DNA of 64,000 bases from Candidatus Dactylopiibacterium sp. (GCA_031119555.1 JAVHXQ010000009.1:1-64000); one strand, 5' to 3'. Counted from the first letter of the stretch, positions 16,922 through 25,290 are shown. Notes: a model not told the origin generated them from the sequence alone. Made by a program: numbers and translations.

Positions 16922-18058
16922 TCAGAATTCCTTCATGATGCCGACGCGAACGGTACGGGAATCCACCTTGCTCAGGTTGCCCGTGAAGTTCGTGCCCGAA
17001 CCAACGTACTTGCCGCCGGTAACGGTTTCGTTGCGGTCGAAGTCCTGCTTCGCGACGCTGGCGTACACTTGCACGCTCTTGCTCAGGAAGTAGGAGCCGC
17101 CCACCATCAGGCCACGGCCGCTGTTACGCGAACCGGTCAGGTCGTTCAGGTGGGAGATGCCCACGCCGACTTCGGCCTTGCCGTTGAAGTTGTAGGACAC
17201 GACGAAGTTGGTGTTCTTTTCGTCGAATGCGCCACCGGCTTCAGCGGCGTTGTAGCCACGGTAGGTGTTGTAGTTGGCCGACAGCTTCAGGTTCTTGTTG
17301 CCGGGGATCGGACGCAGGTTGATGTAGGTGTGCGTGAAGATCATGCCGTCCTTGGCAGCGCCGGTGGTGGTCGGCGTGCGGCGGGAGTAGTCGATACCCC
17401 AGTCCAGCAGACCATCCAGCACGACACCTTCGTTACCGGCCACGAACACGTCGCCCGAACCGGAGCCGTCCACGTTGCTGGCACCCGACTTGCGTTGGTC
17501 GCCGAAGGCATAGGTGCCCTTGAACAGGGTCTTGACCGGGCCGATCGTGAGGACCGGGCTCCAGTAGGACGTGTTGCGGTTGGTCAGGGACTCTTCGCGC
17601 AGTTGCGAAACGCCCCACTTGACCATTTCCGTGTCCTTCGGGTTCACCATGTACGGCTTTTCGGCCAGCTTGTAGTCGTTGGACATCAGGTTGGCCACAC
17701 CCCATTGCAGCGTGCCGAAGGGGGTCGTGAAAGCCATGGCCTTCTTGTCGTTCGAAGCCAGGCCGGTCTTGCCTTCGTGAACGTTGCCGAAGCGGATGTC
17801 GTAGTCGACACGGATGTCGTAGCCCTTGGCGATCTGCTCACGGGCGCCCACGGTCACGCGGGTCGTGGAGTTGCAGCCGTCGCGCTGCACTTCGGTCGTC
17901 TTGCCGCCGGCGGACGCGCCGTTGGCGGCGTCAACGTTGGCAGCCTTCGAGAATTCGTAGCAAGCATCGAACTTGCCACCAAGGGTCACGGAAGTTTGGG
18001 CGAAAGCTGCGCCCGACATCAGGCCAGCAACGGCCAGGGCAATCATTTTCTTCTGCAT
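16922..18058 (-). CDS. Gram-negative general porin (Burkholderiales type)
   Basis: Outer-membrane trimeric porin for small hydrophilic solutes. The 378-aa precursor has a signal peptide (MQKKMIALAVAGLMSGAAFA), a first strand QTSVTLGGKFDACYE typical of the betaproteobacterial porin_4/OmpC-like family, and the C-terminal barrel signature ending in Phe (VRVGIMKEF). Two Cys in the N-terminal loop region (C33 and a second near residue 62) are less usual. The start at 18058 has a GAGGAGA ribosome site. A 300-nt AT-rich leader region precedes it and an intrinsic terminator follows. Confidence 0.93.
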   Translation of the reverse strand: MQKKMIALAVAGLMSGAAFAQTSVTLGGKFDACYEFSKAANVDAANGASAGGKTTEVQRDGCNSTTRVTVGAREQIAKGYDIRVDYDIRFGNVHEGKTGLASNDKKAMAFTTPFGTLQWGVANLMSNDYKLAEKPYMVNPKDTEMVKWGVSQLREESLTNRNTSYWSPVLTIGPVKTLFKGTYAFGDQRKSGASNVDGSGSGDVFVAGNEGVVLDGLLDWGIDYSRRTPTTTGAAKDGMIFTHTYINLRPIPGNKNLKLSANYNTYRGYNAAEAGGAFDEKNTNFVVSYNFNGKAEVGVGISHLNDLTGSRNSGRGLMVGGSYFLSKSVQVYASVAKQDFDRNETVTGGKYVGSGTNFTGNLSKVDSRTVRVGIMKEF

Positions 18059-18307
18059 GGATTTCTCCTCAGAGTTCAGGACCGGGGGCATGGTCTGGAC
18101 CTTGCGTCCCATCACACCTCTCGCGATTCGAGAAGTTGGTGCGATTCTGGCAAGCGGAGAAAGGCTGCGACAACAAAAAAACATCATTCGCGCCGCAATT
18201 TCACAAGCAGATGTTGGCAACCCACAACAAAACCACACAAACAATCAGGGTAAAACACAAACACATTTCACTCGTTCGAGCGCCGAAAACACGTGGCAGA
18301 AATCGCC
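18059..18307. other. AT-rich intergenic leader upstream of the porin gene
   Basis: About 250 bases that are clearly poorer in GC than the surroundings, with runs such as GTTTTTTTGTTG on the minus strand. It probably contains the porin promoter and untranslated leader. No single -35/-10 pair stands out by eye, and no ORF is supported. Confidence 0.4.
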
Positions 18308-18335
18308 CGAAAAAAACCGGGGACATGCCCCGGTT
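18308..18335 (-). terminator. Intrinsic terminator of the oligogalacturonate lyase gene
   Basis: The stem AACCGGGG/CCCCGGTT with a 5-nt loop is followed on the minus strand by a T-run from the AAAAA at 18310-18314. It lies 21 nt after the lyase stop. Confidence 0.85.
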
Positions 18336-18356
18336 CTTTCTGCTGGCCGACTGCGC

Positions 18357-19520
18357 TCAGGCGGGCAGATCGGCCAGGTACAGCGCCGGCTCGCCTTCGA
18401 AGTCGGACGTGAACAGCACGCGCTTGTCGTCTGGCGTGAACGACGGGTGCGGGTGCGTGACCTGACGGTCTTCCTTGTAGACCTTCCACGAGGAGCTGTG
18501 CTTGGCGATCTTCCGCGTGGATTTGTCCTTCAGGTTGAAAACGTACAGGAAGGGATCGTTCTCATGCGCATGCGCCGCGGTGTTGGACACGTCGGGCGGC
18601 GTGTCGCAACCGTCGCCCACGAGCAGGGAGCCGTCGTAGTTCGAGTAGAGGTGCGAGCACGCGGGCATCGTGAGCAGCGCTTCGTTCTTCAGCGTCACGG
18701 GGTCGGCCGAGCAGATCCAGCGCTCGACGCTGCCCTCCTTGTACGACACGTAGATCATCTTCGAGCCGTCGGGCGTGAAGAACTCGTGCGTGCAGGATTC
18801 GCCCTTCTCGTGCTCCTTGACCTTGCGCACGTTGCTGCCGTCCTCGTTGACGAACCACATGCGGGCATCGACGAGGTCATGCGGACCTTCGTGGCAGAAG
18901 GCAACGGTGTTGTCGTCGAAGGGGCGATACAGCGGATGCCCCATCCACTTGGCCTGTTCATAGATCACGGTGGCCTCACCGGACGCGATGTCGATGCGCA
19001 CGAGGCGGCAGCGCGGCTTCTTGTGGTACTGCTCGGCAAACTCTTCCCAGGTCTTGAGCGGCAGCAGGTCGCCTTCGACCACTTCGATGCCCACGAGCTT
19101 GGTGCACTCCGAGTTGGCCACCCAGGTGCCGTAGCCCTTGTACCCCTGGGGCACGGTGTAGAGCACCTGCTCCTCGAGCGAGTCGAGCGCGACGCGCCGC
19201 AGCTCGCGGCCACCCTTCACGTAATAGAGGTACTTGTCGTCGGGCGACAGGAAGTTGCCGAAGGTGTTGTCGGCCTTGCCCTTGCCGTCCGTGAGCTGGC
19301 GTGCCTGCTGGGTCTTGAGATCGAGCAGGTAGGCATTCCAGTTGCCGCCATCGAACAGGCCGCCGAACAGCAGCTTGCTGCCGTCGTTGGTGAAGCACTT
19401 CTGGTAGAAGTAGTTGCGATGACAGGTAACGTCGACCGGAGTCAGGCGGGTAACGCGCGCGCCGGTATCCGAATCGATGAAGTCGTGAAACTTGAGCTGG
19501 ATGATGTCGCCCTTGGCCAT
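18357..19520 (-). CDS. ogl: Oligogalacturonate lyase (PL22 family)
   Basis: Cytoplasmic enzyme that splits short unsaturated oligogalacturonides (mostly digalacturonate) in pectin breakdown. The 387-aa length equals that of enterobacterial Ogl. WD-like beta-propeller blades are visible (SKLLFGGLFDGGNWNAYLLDL; DKYLYYVKGGRELRRV; HPHPSFTPDDKRVLFTSDFEG), with the conserved HEGPHDLVDARMWFVNEDG segment that carries metal-binding His in the family. No signal peptide is present. It is alone: no kdg, pectate lyase or uptake genes lie nearby except the general porin downstream. It has its own terminator and diverges from ubiU. Confidence 0.85.
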   Translation of the reverse strand: MAKGDIIQLKFHDFIDSDTGARVTRLTPVDVTCHRNYFYQKCFTNDGSKLLFGGLFDGGNWNAYLLDLKTQQARQLTDGKGKADNTFGNFLSPDDKYLYYVKGGRELRRVALDSLEEQVLYTVPQGYKGYGTWVANSECTKLVGIEVVEGDLLPLKTWEEFAEQYHKKPRCRLVRIDIASGEATVIYEQAKWMGHPLYRPFDDNTVAFCHEGPHDLVDARMWFVNEDGSNVRKVKEHEKGESCTHEFFTPDGSKMIYVSYKEGSVERWICSADPVTLKNEALLTMPACSHLYSNYDGSLLVGDGCDTPPDVSNTAAHAHENDPFLYVFNLKDKSTRKIAKHSSSWKVYKEDRQVTHPHPSFTPDDKRVLFTSDFEGEPALYLADLPA

Positions 19521-19645
19521 TGTGATCCCCTGATGAAAAACCGCGACCCCACAACCAGGGCGCAGACAGAAAGTCTTGCATTTTACGGTAAGCGCCGCCG
19601 TTTTATCACCGCGGGCGATGGCAATTCCGTCGGCGTCGGGGCGCC

Positions 19646-19659
19646 TTGACGCAGGGCAA
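19646..19659 (+). promoter_or_regulatory. FNR/ANR-like box upstream of ubiU
   Basis: TTGAC-GCAG-GGCAA matches the FNR consensus TTGAY-N4-RTCAA at 9 of 10 informative positions. It is centred about 65 nt before the ubiU ATG; a start point near 19694 would put it at about -41.5, the class II activator position. Anaerobic activation is known for ubiUVT in other proteobacteria, which supports the reading. Confidence 0.45.
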
Positions 19660-19717
19660 GGGCCACGCAATGAGGCTTATCTAAGCTTGCGGGTTCCTCA
19701 AGCTCATCCACGTCTTC

Positions 19718-20725
19718 ATGCGCAAACCCGAACTGGTCTGCCCCGCTGGCGCCCTGCCGGCCCTGAAAGCCGCAGTCGACAACGGAGCCGATACCGTCTA
19801 CATGGGCCTCAAGGACGCGGCGACCAACGCGCGCAACTTCTCGGGCCTGAACTTCGACCAGAACACCGCCCGCGAAGGCGTGCGCTACGCGCACAGCCAC
19901 GGCCGCAAGGTGCTCATGGCGATCAACACCTTCCCGCAGGCGGACGGTCAGGCGCGCTGGCACAAGGCGGTCGACACCGCCGCCGACCTGGGCGTGGATG
20001 CCGTGATCCTCGCCGACATGGGGCTGCTCGATTACGCCGCGCGCACCCATCCGCAGTTGCGCCGCCACCTGTCCGTGCAGGGCTCGGCGACGAACTACGA
20101 GGCCATCAACCTGTGCCGCGATCTCTTCGGCATCCAGCGCGCGGTGCTGCCGCGCGTGCTGACGCTGCCGCAGGTGGAGCACGTCATCGCGCACACCGAT
20201 GTCGAGATCGAAGTCTTCGGCTTCGGCAGTCTCTGCGTGATGGTCGAGGGCCGCTGCCTGCTGTCGAGCTATGCCACGGGCGAATCGCCCAACACCGCCG
20301 GCGTCTGCTCGCCCGCCAAGGCCGTGCGCTGGCAGGAGACGGCCCAAGGCACCGAAGCGCGCCTGTCGGGCATCCTGATCGACCAGTACAAGCCCGACGA
20401 GCCCGCCGGCTACCCCACGCTCTGCAAGGGGCGCTTCGCCGTCAATGGCGAGACCTACTACGCACTCGAGGAGCCCACCAGCCTCAACGTGCTCGAAGCC
20501 CTTCCCGAACTGCTGCGCATCGGCGTCGCCGCGCTCAAGGTCGAGGGACGCCAGCGCAGCCCGGCCTACGTCGCCGAGGTCACGCGCACGCTGCGTGCCG
20601 CGATCGACGCGGCCTGCGCCGACCCGGCCCGCTTCGCGCCGCGTCCGGCGTGGGACGCCGCGCTGGGCAAGGTCTCCGAAGGGCAGCACGTCACGCTGGG
20701 CGCCTACCTCCGCCCCTGGAAATAA
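19718..20725 (+). CDS. ubiU: Oxygen-independent ubiquinone hydroxylation protein UbiU (U32 family)
   Basis: With UbiV it forms an iron-sulfur hydroxylase that makes ubiquinone without oxygen. The 335-aa product is a U32-family protein ([26 protein letters not shown]). The four cluster ligands of E. coli UbiU are conserved with identical spacing: C173, C180 and C197 in the [12 protein letters not shown]...TAGVC segment, and C236 in [10 protein letters not shown]. No strong Shine-Dalgarno sequence precedes the ATG. It leads ubiU-ubiV-ubiT with an FNR-like box upstream. Confidence 0.95.
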   Translation: MRKPELVCPAGALPALKAAVDNGADTVYMGLKDAATNARNFSGLNFDQNTAREGVRYAHSHGRKVLMAINTFPQADGQARWHKAVDTAADLGVDAVILADMGLLDYAARTHPQLRRHLSVQGSATNYEAINLCRDLFGIQRAVLPRVLTLPQVEHVIAHTDVEIEVFGFGSLCVMVEGRCLLSSYATGESPNTAGVCSPAKAVRWQETAQGTEARLSGILIDQYKPDEPAGYPTLCKGRFAVNGETYYALEEPTSLNVLEALPELLRIGVAALKVEGRQRSPAYVAEVTRTLRAAIDAACADPARFAPRPAWDAALGKVSEGQHVTLGAYLRPWK

Positions 20726-20730
20726 GCCCG

Positions 20731-20764
20731 GGCCCGCGCGGCGCGGGCCTGCCGGCCGCCGGCA
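20731..20764. repeat. Tandem GC-rich hairpins between ubiU and ubiV
   Basis: Two adjacent perfect dyads: GGCCCGCG-cgg-CGCGGGCC (20731-20749) and TGCCGGC-c-GCCGGCA (20750-20764). No T-tract follows. They probably stabilise or attenuate the transcript within the operon, like REP elements. Confidence 0.5.
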
Positions 20765-20817
20765 CCCCGCGAAAACCGCCGCGCCCGCGCGTCCCACCGT
20801 TTTCGGAAGAACTGAAC

Positions 20818-21714
20818 ATGAAACTGAGTCTTGGCCCCCTGCTCTACTTCTGGCCCCGCGAGCAGACCCTCGCCTTCTACCGCGAAGCGGCGGACTGGGC
20901 GGTCGACACCATCCACCTGGGCGAAGTGGTGTGCAGCCGCCGCCAGCAGGTGCGCCTGGACGACTGGCTCGGCCTCGCGCGCGAACTGGCGCAGAGCGGC
21001 AAGGAGATCGTGCTGTCGTGTCAGGCGCTGCTCGAATCGGAGAGCGAGCTCAAGGCGCTGCGCCGGATCTGCGGCAACGGCGAATTCCTCGTCGAAGCCA
21101 ACGATCTGGGCGCCGTCGGCACGCTGCGCAAGCTGGGCGTGGAACGCTGGATCGCCGGCCCTCACCTGAACATCTACAACGAAGCCACGCTGCGCCTTTT
21201 CGCCGGCCTGGGCGCCAGGCGCTGGGTGCCCCCCATCGAGATGAACGGCGGCCAGGTGGCCGCGCTGCACGACCTCATCCCCGGCCTCGAAACCGAGCTC
21301 TTCGCGTGGGGACGGCTGCCGCTCGCGTTCTCCGCGCGCTGCTTCACGGCGCGTCACTTCAACCTCAAGAAGGACGATTGCCAGTTCCGCTGCATGGATT
21401 TCCCCGACGGCCTCGCGCTGGATACGCGCGAAGGCCAGCATTTCCTCGCCATCAACGGCATCCAGACTCAGTCCGCCGCCACCCACGCCCTTCTCTGCGC
21501 CACGGCCAGCCCCGCCGGGCTGCCTGCCACGCATCTGCGCATCAGCCCGCAAAGCGCGCACACGGGCGAGATCATCGCCCTGCATCGCGAAGCCCTCGCG
21601 GGCCGCGCGCCCACCACGCAGACGCTTGCCGGGCTGGCTCCCGGCGGCCTGTGTGACGGATACTGGCTGGGCCAAGAAGGCATCCAGATCGGAGACGCTC
21701 ATGCTGCCCACTGA
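20818..21714 (+). CDS. ubiV: Oxygen-independent ubiquinone hydroxylation protein UbiV (U32 family)
   Basis: Partner of UbiU in anaerobic ubiquinone synthesis. At 298 aa it is of normal length. Cluster-ligand cysteines match E. coli UbiV in number and spacing: C39 ([11 protein letters not shown]), C175 (SARCFTARH), C188 and C192 (DDCQFRCMD). The ATG at 20818 follows a GGAAGA ribosome site and the tandem hairpins; the tracked start at 19576 is a shadow of ubiU. The 3' end overlaps ubiT by 14 nt. Confidence 0.95.
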   Translation: MKLSLGPLLYFWPREQTLAFYREAADWAVDTIHLGEVVCSRRQQVRLDDWLGLARELAQSGKEIVLSCQALLESESELKALRRICGNGEFLVEANDLGAVGTLRKLGVERWIAGPHLNIYNEATLRLFAGLGARRWVPPIEMNGGQVAALHDLIPGLETELFAWGRLPLAFSARCFTARHFNLKKDDCQFRCMDFPDGLALDTREGQHFLAINGIQTQSAATHALLCATASPAGLPATHLRISPQSAHTGEIIALHREALAGRAPTTQTLAGLAPGGLCDGYWLGQEGIQIGDAHAAH

Positions 21715-22129
21715 CTTCCGCTTTCCCGCCTTCCTCGCCGAGATCGGCCCGCGTCTGCCCCAGCGCCCGTGGAGCGATGCGCTCTGCGCCGGCCTGGAAC
21801 TCGCGCGCCTCACGCGCCAGATCGAGGCCGATTTCAGCTTTCTGGAAGGCCGCACGGTGCGCATCGTGGTCGAAGACCTCGGCGCGCGCGCCACGCTGCG
21901 CTACACGGGCGGCCACTTCCGCACCGCGCCCGCCAACATCGAAGCCGACGTCAGCTTCCGCGCGGCCGCGGCCGATTTCCTCAAGCTCGTGCGCCGCACC
22001 GAAGACCCCGACACGCTCTTCTTCCAGCGCAAGCTGCGCATCGAAGGCGACACCGAACTCGGGCTCACGCTCAAGAACCTGCTCGACAGCATCGAACCCC
22101 CGGCCTGGCTCACCAAGCTCCTCGCCTGA
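21701..22129 (+). CDS. ubiT: Ubiquinone accessory lipid carrier UbiT (SCP2 domain)
   Basis: A small SCP2-fold lipid-binding protein that supports the anaerobic ubiquinone pathway, the counterpart of aerobic UbiJ. It is 142 aa; the SCP2 region runs from about 30 to 130 ([48 protein letters not shown]). The start at 21701 lies inside the end of ubiV with a GGAGA site. The stop overlaps the next gene (TGATG), so all four genes form one coupled unit. Confidence 0.9.
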   Translation: MLPTDFRFPAFLAEIGPRLPQRPWSDALCAGLELARLTRQIEADFSFLEGRTVRIVVEDLGARATLRYTGGHFRTAPANIEADVSFRAAAADFLKLVRRTEDPDTLFFQRKLRIEGDTELGLTLKNLLDSIEPPAWLTKLLA

Positions 22130-22923
22130 TGCTGCGCGTCCTTTACCAGGACGACTGGCTCGTCGCGATCGACAAGCCGGCCGGTCTGCTCGTGCATCGC
22201 TCGGAGCTGGACCGGCATGAAACGCGCTTCGCGGTGCAGATGCTGCGCGACCAGCTCGGCCGGCCCGTGTGGCCGGTGCATCGGCTCGACCGTGGCACCT
22301 CGGGCGTGCTGCTGTTCGCGCTCGACCGCGACACGCTGGCCCGCGCCGGCGAAACCTTTGAAACCACGCGCGTCGACAAGCGCTACCTGGCCGTGGTGCG
22401 GGGCTGGGCGGCTGAATCCGGCCTCATCGACCATCCCCTCACGCGGCAGTACGACGCCTTCGAGTCCGCGCGCGAGACTCCCGGCGCGCCCCAGCCGGCG
22501 CGCACCCGCTTCGAGCGCCTCGCCACCGCCGAACTGCCGATCGCCCTCGACCGTTATCCGACGAGCCGCTACTCGCTGCTGCGCCTGTTTCCCGAGACCG
22601 GCCGCCGCCATCAGATCCGCCGCCACCTCAAGCACGTGTCGCACCCCGTGATCGGCGATGCGACACACGGCAAGGGCCTCCACAACCGCATGTTCGCCGA
22701 GCGCCTGGGGTGTGCGCGCCTGCTGCTGATGTGCGAGGCGATGTGCCTGCCTCACCCCGTCACGGGCGCGCCGCTGCACCTGCAGACTTCGCCGTCGGAC
22801 GCGTTCGCGGCATTGCTGGAGCGCCTGGGCTGGCTGGACGCGCTGCGTCCGCCGGCCCCTCAGGCGGCCGGAAACGCCACGTGCGCCAGCAGCCCGTGCG
22901 GCCCGGGCGCCTCTCGCAACTGA
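22129..22923 (+). CDS. truC: RluA-family pseudouridine synthase (TruC-like)
   Basis: Isomerises uridine to pseudouridine in RNA; similarity to TruC suggests tRNA position 65. The 264-aa product shows the RluA/TruC catalytic motif HRLDRGTSGVLLF (catalytic Asp 54), the early DKPAGLLVHRS segment and the late ETGRRHQIRRHLKHVSHPVIGD motif. No S4 domain is present, as in TruC. The start overlaps the ubiT stop; the tracked 21769 start is a shadow. Its last 64 nt overlap the convergent histidine kinase gene. Substrate specificity is inferred. Confidence 0.85.
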   Translation: MLRVLYQDDWLVAIDKPAGLLVHRSELDRHETRFAVQMLRDQLGRPVWPVHRLDRGTSGVLLFALDRDTLARAGETFETTRVDKRYLAVVRGWAAESGLIDHPLTRQYDAFESARETPGAPQPARTRFERLATAELPIALDRYPTSRYSLLRLFPETGRRHQIRRHLKHVSHPVIGDATHGKGLHNRMFAERLGCARLLLMCEAMCLPHPVTGAPLHLQTSPSDAFAALLERLGWLDALRPPAPQAAGNATCASSPCGPGASRN

Positions 22924-24233
22924 AGCACCGCCTGGTGCCCTTCGGCGATCTCGCTCACGATCGCCAGACCCAGCCCGCTGCCCGCCCCCGGCGTGCCCGG
23001 CAGGCGCACGAAGCGCTGGAGGGCCTTCTCGCGCAGGGCCGGCGCGATGCCGGGTCCGTTGTCCTCCACGGCCAGCACGCTGCACCCGCCCTCGCGCCCG
23101 CAACGCAGCGTCACGCGGCCACCGGGCGGCGTGTATTCGAGCGCGTTGTGGAGCAGATTCACCATCAGCTCGCGCAACAGCAGCGGCTGCCCGAGGACGG
23201 GCGCGCTTTCGAGTTCGAAGCCCAGATCGATCCGGCGGGCGATCGCGCGCGGCACCCATTCGTCGACGAGTTCGGTCGCCAGGCGCGCGAGGTCCAGCGG
23301 CACGCGCGGGTCCGCCGTGCTCGCACCCGGCTCGGCGCGCGCGAGTGAAAGCAGCTGCACCGCCAGGCGCGCGGCGCGCACCGCCGATTCATGAATGTCC
23401 GCGAGGCGGGCGCGGCCCTCGGGCTCATGGGTTTCGAGCAAGGCCAGCTCGATGCGCGACTGCAGTCCCGCGAGCGGAGTGCGCAGCTGGTGGGCCGCCG
23501 TCGACAGGAATTTCTGCTGCGCCGAGCCGGCCTCGCCAAGCTGCGCCATGAGGCGATTGACGGCCGCCACGAGCGGCTGCACCTCGCCGGGCGCATCCTC
23601 CACGCGGATGGGCGAGAGGTCGCGCGACGAACGCCGCTCCACCTCGGCGGACAGGCGGACGAGCGGCCGCAGCCCGCTGCCCAGCCCGAACCACAGCAGC
23701 GCGAGCGCCAGCAGGCCGGCCAGCGCGACGGGCAGCAAGGTGGAGATCAGCACCGCGCGGATCAGGCTCGCCCGCTTGTGCAGGGTGCTGGCCGTCACCA
23801 CACCGCATTCGCGATCGCCGCAGCGCGTCTTCACGGCCACCGCACGCACCCGCGTGGCGCCCAGCGTGGTGTCGAAGAAGTGCGGCCGCCCCCGCGCGAA
23901 CGCGGCCGTCGGCCAGCGCAGCGCGGTTTCGCCGGCAATCGGCACGAAACGTTCGTCGAAAGCGGCATACCAGTTGCTGTCGGTGGCGTCGGCGCCCAGC
24001 AGCTCGGCGGCCGCCTCCGGCAACGAGAAGACCGCCCGGCCGGCGCCATCCACGCCAAGGCGCTCAGCCAGCGCGATGGCCACGTCGGCGAGGCGGTGAT
24101 CCATCTCGCGCTGCATCGGCCGCACCGTGAGCAGGTATTGCGCCGCCGCGCTCATGAGCAGCAGGGCGAGCAGGCTGGGGGCGAGGATGAGCGCGAGGCG
24201 CCGGCGCAGGCCGCGCCTAGGCAGGATCGGCAT
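22860..24233 (-). CDS. Two-component sensor histidine kinase (QseC/TctE-like)
   Basis: Inner-membrane sensor kinase, 457 aa. Helix 1 is at 12-32 and helix 2 near 160-185, enclosing a periplasmic domain of about 125 residues with a Cys pair (C138, C143 in RCGDREC). After a HAMP region comes the dimerisation/phospho-acceptor motif AAHQLRTPLAGLQ, then the ATPase domain with the N box (LLHNALEYTPPGG), G1 (VEDNGPGIAP) and G2 (GSGLGLAIV). All catalytic motifs are intact. It follows the regulator gene with a 17-nt overlap. The signal is unknown; the Cys pair could be structural or sense redox or metal. Confidence 0.92.
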   Translation of the reverse strand: MPILPRRGLRRRLALILAPSLLALLLMSAAAQYLLTVRPMQREMDHRLADVAIALAERLGVDGAGRAVFSLPEAAAELLGADATDSNWYAAFDERFVPIAGETALRWPTAAFARGRPHFFDTTLGATRVRAVAVKTRCGDRECGVVTASTLHKRASLIRAVLISTLLPVALAGLLALALLWFGLGSGLRPLVRLSAEVERRSSRDLSPIRVEDAPGEVQPLVAAVNRLMAQLGEAGSAQQKFLSTAAHQLRTPLAGLQSRIELALLETHEPEGRARLADIHESAVRAARLAVQLLSLARAEPGASTADPRVPLDLARLATELVDEWVPRAIARRIDLGFELESAPVLGQPLLLRELMVNLLHNALEYTPPGGRVTLRCGREGGCSVLAVEDNGPGIAPALREKALQRFVRLPGTPGAGSGLGLAIVSEIAEGHQAVLQLREAPGPHGLLAHVAFPAA

Positions 24234-24906
24234 CCAGCGCTTCTTCGAGCAGGTAGCCGAAGCCGCGCACCGTGCGGATGCGCAGGCCCGACCCGGCGAG
24301 TTTGGCGCGCAGGCGCGAAATGTAGACTTCCACCGCGTTCTCGGAGACGTCCCCTTCCCAGCCCGAAAGCTCGCTCACGAGGTGTTCCTTGCTGACCACG
24401 CGCGAAAGATGGCGCAGCAGGTATTCCAGCAGCTGCCATTCGCGACCGGGCAGGTCCACCTCCTGCACGCCGACCCAGGCCCGGCGCGCCGCCGCATCCA
24501 TGCGCAGACGCCCCACCTGGGTACTCGCTCCGGCGGACTGCCCCCGCGCACGGCGCACGAGGGCCTTGGCGCGCGCCACCATCTCGGGCAGCGCGAAAGG
24601 CTTGACCATGTAGTCGTCCGCGCCCAGCTCCAGCCCATGCACGCGGTCGTCGATGGCTTCGCGGCCCGTGAGCACCAGCACCGGCAGACGCAGGCCGGCC
24701 GCGCGCACGCGGCGCAGCACTTCGAATCCGTCGATGCCGGGCAGGCCGATGTCGAGCACGAGCAGATCGTAGGCGTCGGCCTGCAACGAGGCGGCCACGG
24801 GCTCCCCCCTGACGGTCCAGTCGACCTGCGCGCCAGTCTGCCCCTGCAGGGCCCGCGAGATCGTATCGGCCAGCGCCGGATCGTCTTCCACCAGCATCAC
24901 GCGCAT
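24217..24906 (-). CDS. OmpR-family response regulator (QseB/TctD-like)
   Basis: DNA-binding response regulator paired with the adjacent kinase. The 229-aa protein has a receiver domain with acidic pocket (VEDD), phospho-acceptor Asp 52 (LDIGLPGIDG), switch Thr (LVLTGRE) and Lys (MVKPF). A winged-helix output domain ends in the recognition and wing sequences (VEVYISRLRAKL...IRTVRGFGYLL). OmpR-type regulators bind tandem half-sites at 10-11-bp spacing; such an array lies upstream of the next gene on this strand, at 25343-25386. Confidence 0.93.
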   Translation of the reverse strand: MRVMLVEDDPALADTISRALQGQTGAQVDWTVRGEPVAASLQADAYDLLVLDIGLPGIDGFEVLRRVRAAGLRLPVLVLTGREAIDDRVHGLELGADDYMVKPFALPEMVARAKALVRRARGQSAGASTQVGRLRMDAAARRAWVGVQEVDLPGREWQLLEYLLRHLSRVVSKEHLVSELSGWEGDVSENAVEVYISRLRAKLAGSGLRIRTVRGFGYLLEEALDADPA

Positions 24907-24943
24907 CGTGCAGCTTCCCGGGTCAGAAGGCGGTCATGGTGCC

Positions 24944-24984
24944 AGAAAAGAACGGGCGCCCGCGCGGGGAAGCGGGGCGCCCGT
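24944..24984 (-). terminator. Terminator after the Asr-like gene
   Basis: A 10-bp perfect stem (ACGGGCGCCC/GGGCGCCCGT) with a 13-nt loop, followed on the minus strand by TCTTTTCTGG. It separates the small-peptide gene from the regulator gene and could be partial, letting some transcription through. Confidence 0.65.
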
Positions 24985-25018
24985 GCCGACGTGCCTCCGC
25001 GTGGCGGAAGCAGCCCGC

Positions 25019-25270
25019 TCACTGCGCGGCGGGCAGCGGCGCCGCTTCGGGCGCGGTGGCCGGCGCGGCGGGCTTGGCCGCGTGCTTGTGCGCGGACTTG
25101 CGCGCCACCTTGTGGGCTGCGGTCTTGTGCTTCTTCACGTGGGCGGGCCTGGCGGCGGGCGCCGTCACAGCCGGCGCGGCTTCGGGCGTGGCCCCGGGCG
25201 CCGGGGTTCCGGCGGCGAACACGGCACCCGCGGCAAGCGTGGCGATCAGGGCGGCAAGGGTCTTGGTCAT
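25019..25270 (-). CDS. Small secreted Ala/Pro/Lys/His-rich protein (Asr-like)
   Basis: An 83-aa protein with a signal peptide (MTKTLAALIATLAAGAVFA) and a mature part of about 64 residues: Ala/Pro-rich flanks around a strongly basic centre (HVKKHKTAAHKVARKSAHKH) with five His. No Cys, no fold motif. Composition and layout resemble enterobacterial Asr, an acid-induced periplasmic protein controlled by OmpR-family systems; homology cannot be proven for so biased a sequence. It lies between relA and the two-component genes, has a GGAG ribosome site, a weak promoter and a phased repeat array upstream. A buffering, chaperone or metal-binding role is possible. Confidence 0.7.
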   Translation of the reverse strand: MTKTLAALIATLAAGAVFAAGTPAPGATPEAAPAVTAPAARPAHVKKHKTAAHKVARKSAHKHAAKPAAPATAPEAAPLPAAQ

Positions 25271-25290
25271 GGCGATCTCCGGATGAGGGT

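Noticed and set aside
17069-18253. 394-aa plus-strand ORF opposite the porin
   Set aside because: Val/His/Gly-rich antisense shadow of a strongly supported porin.
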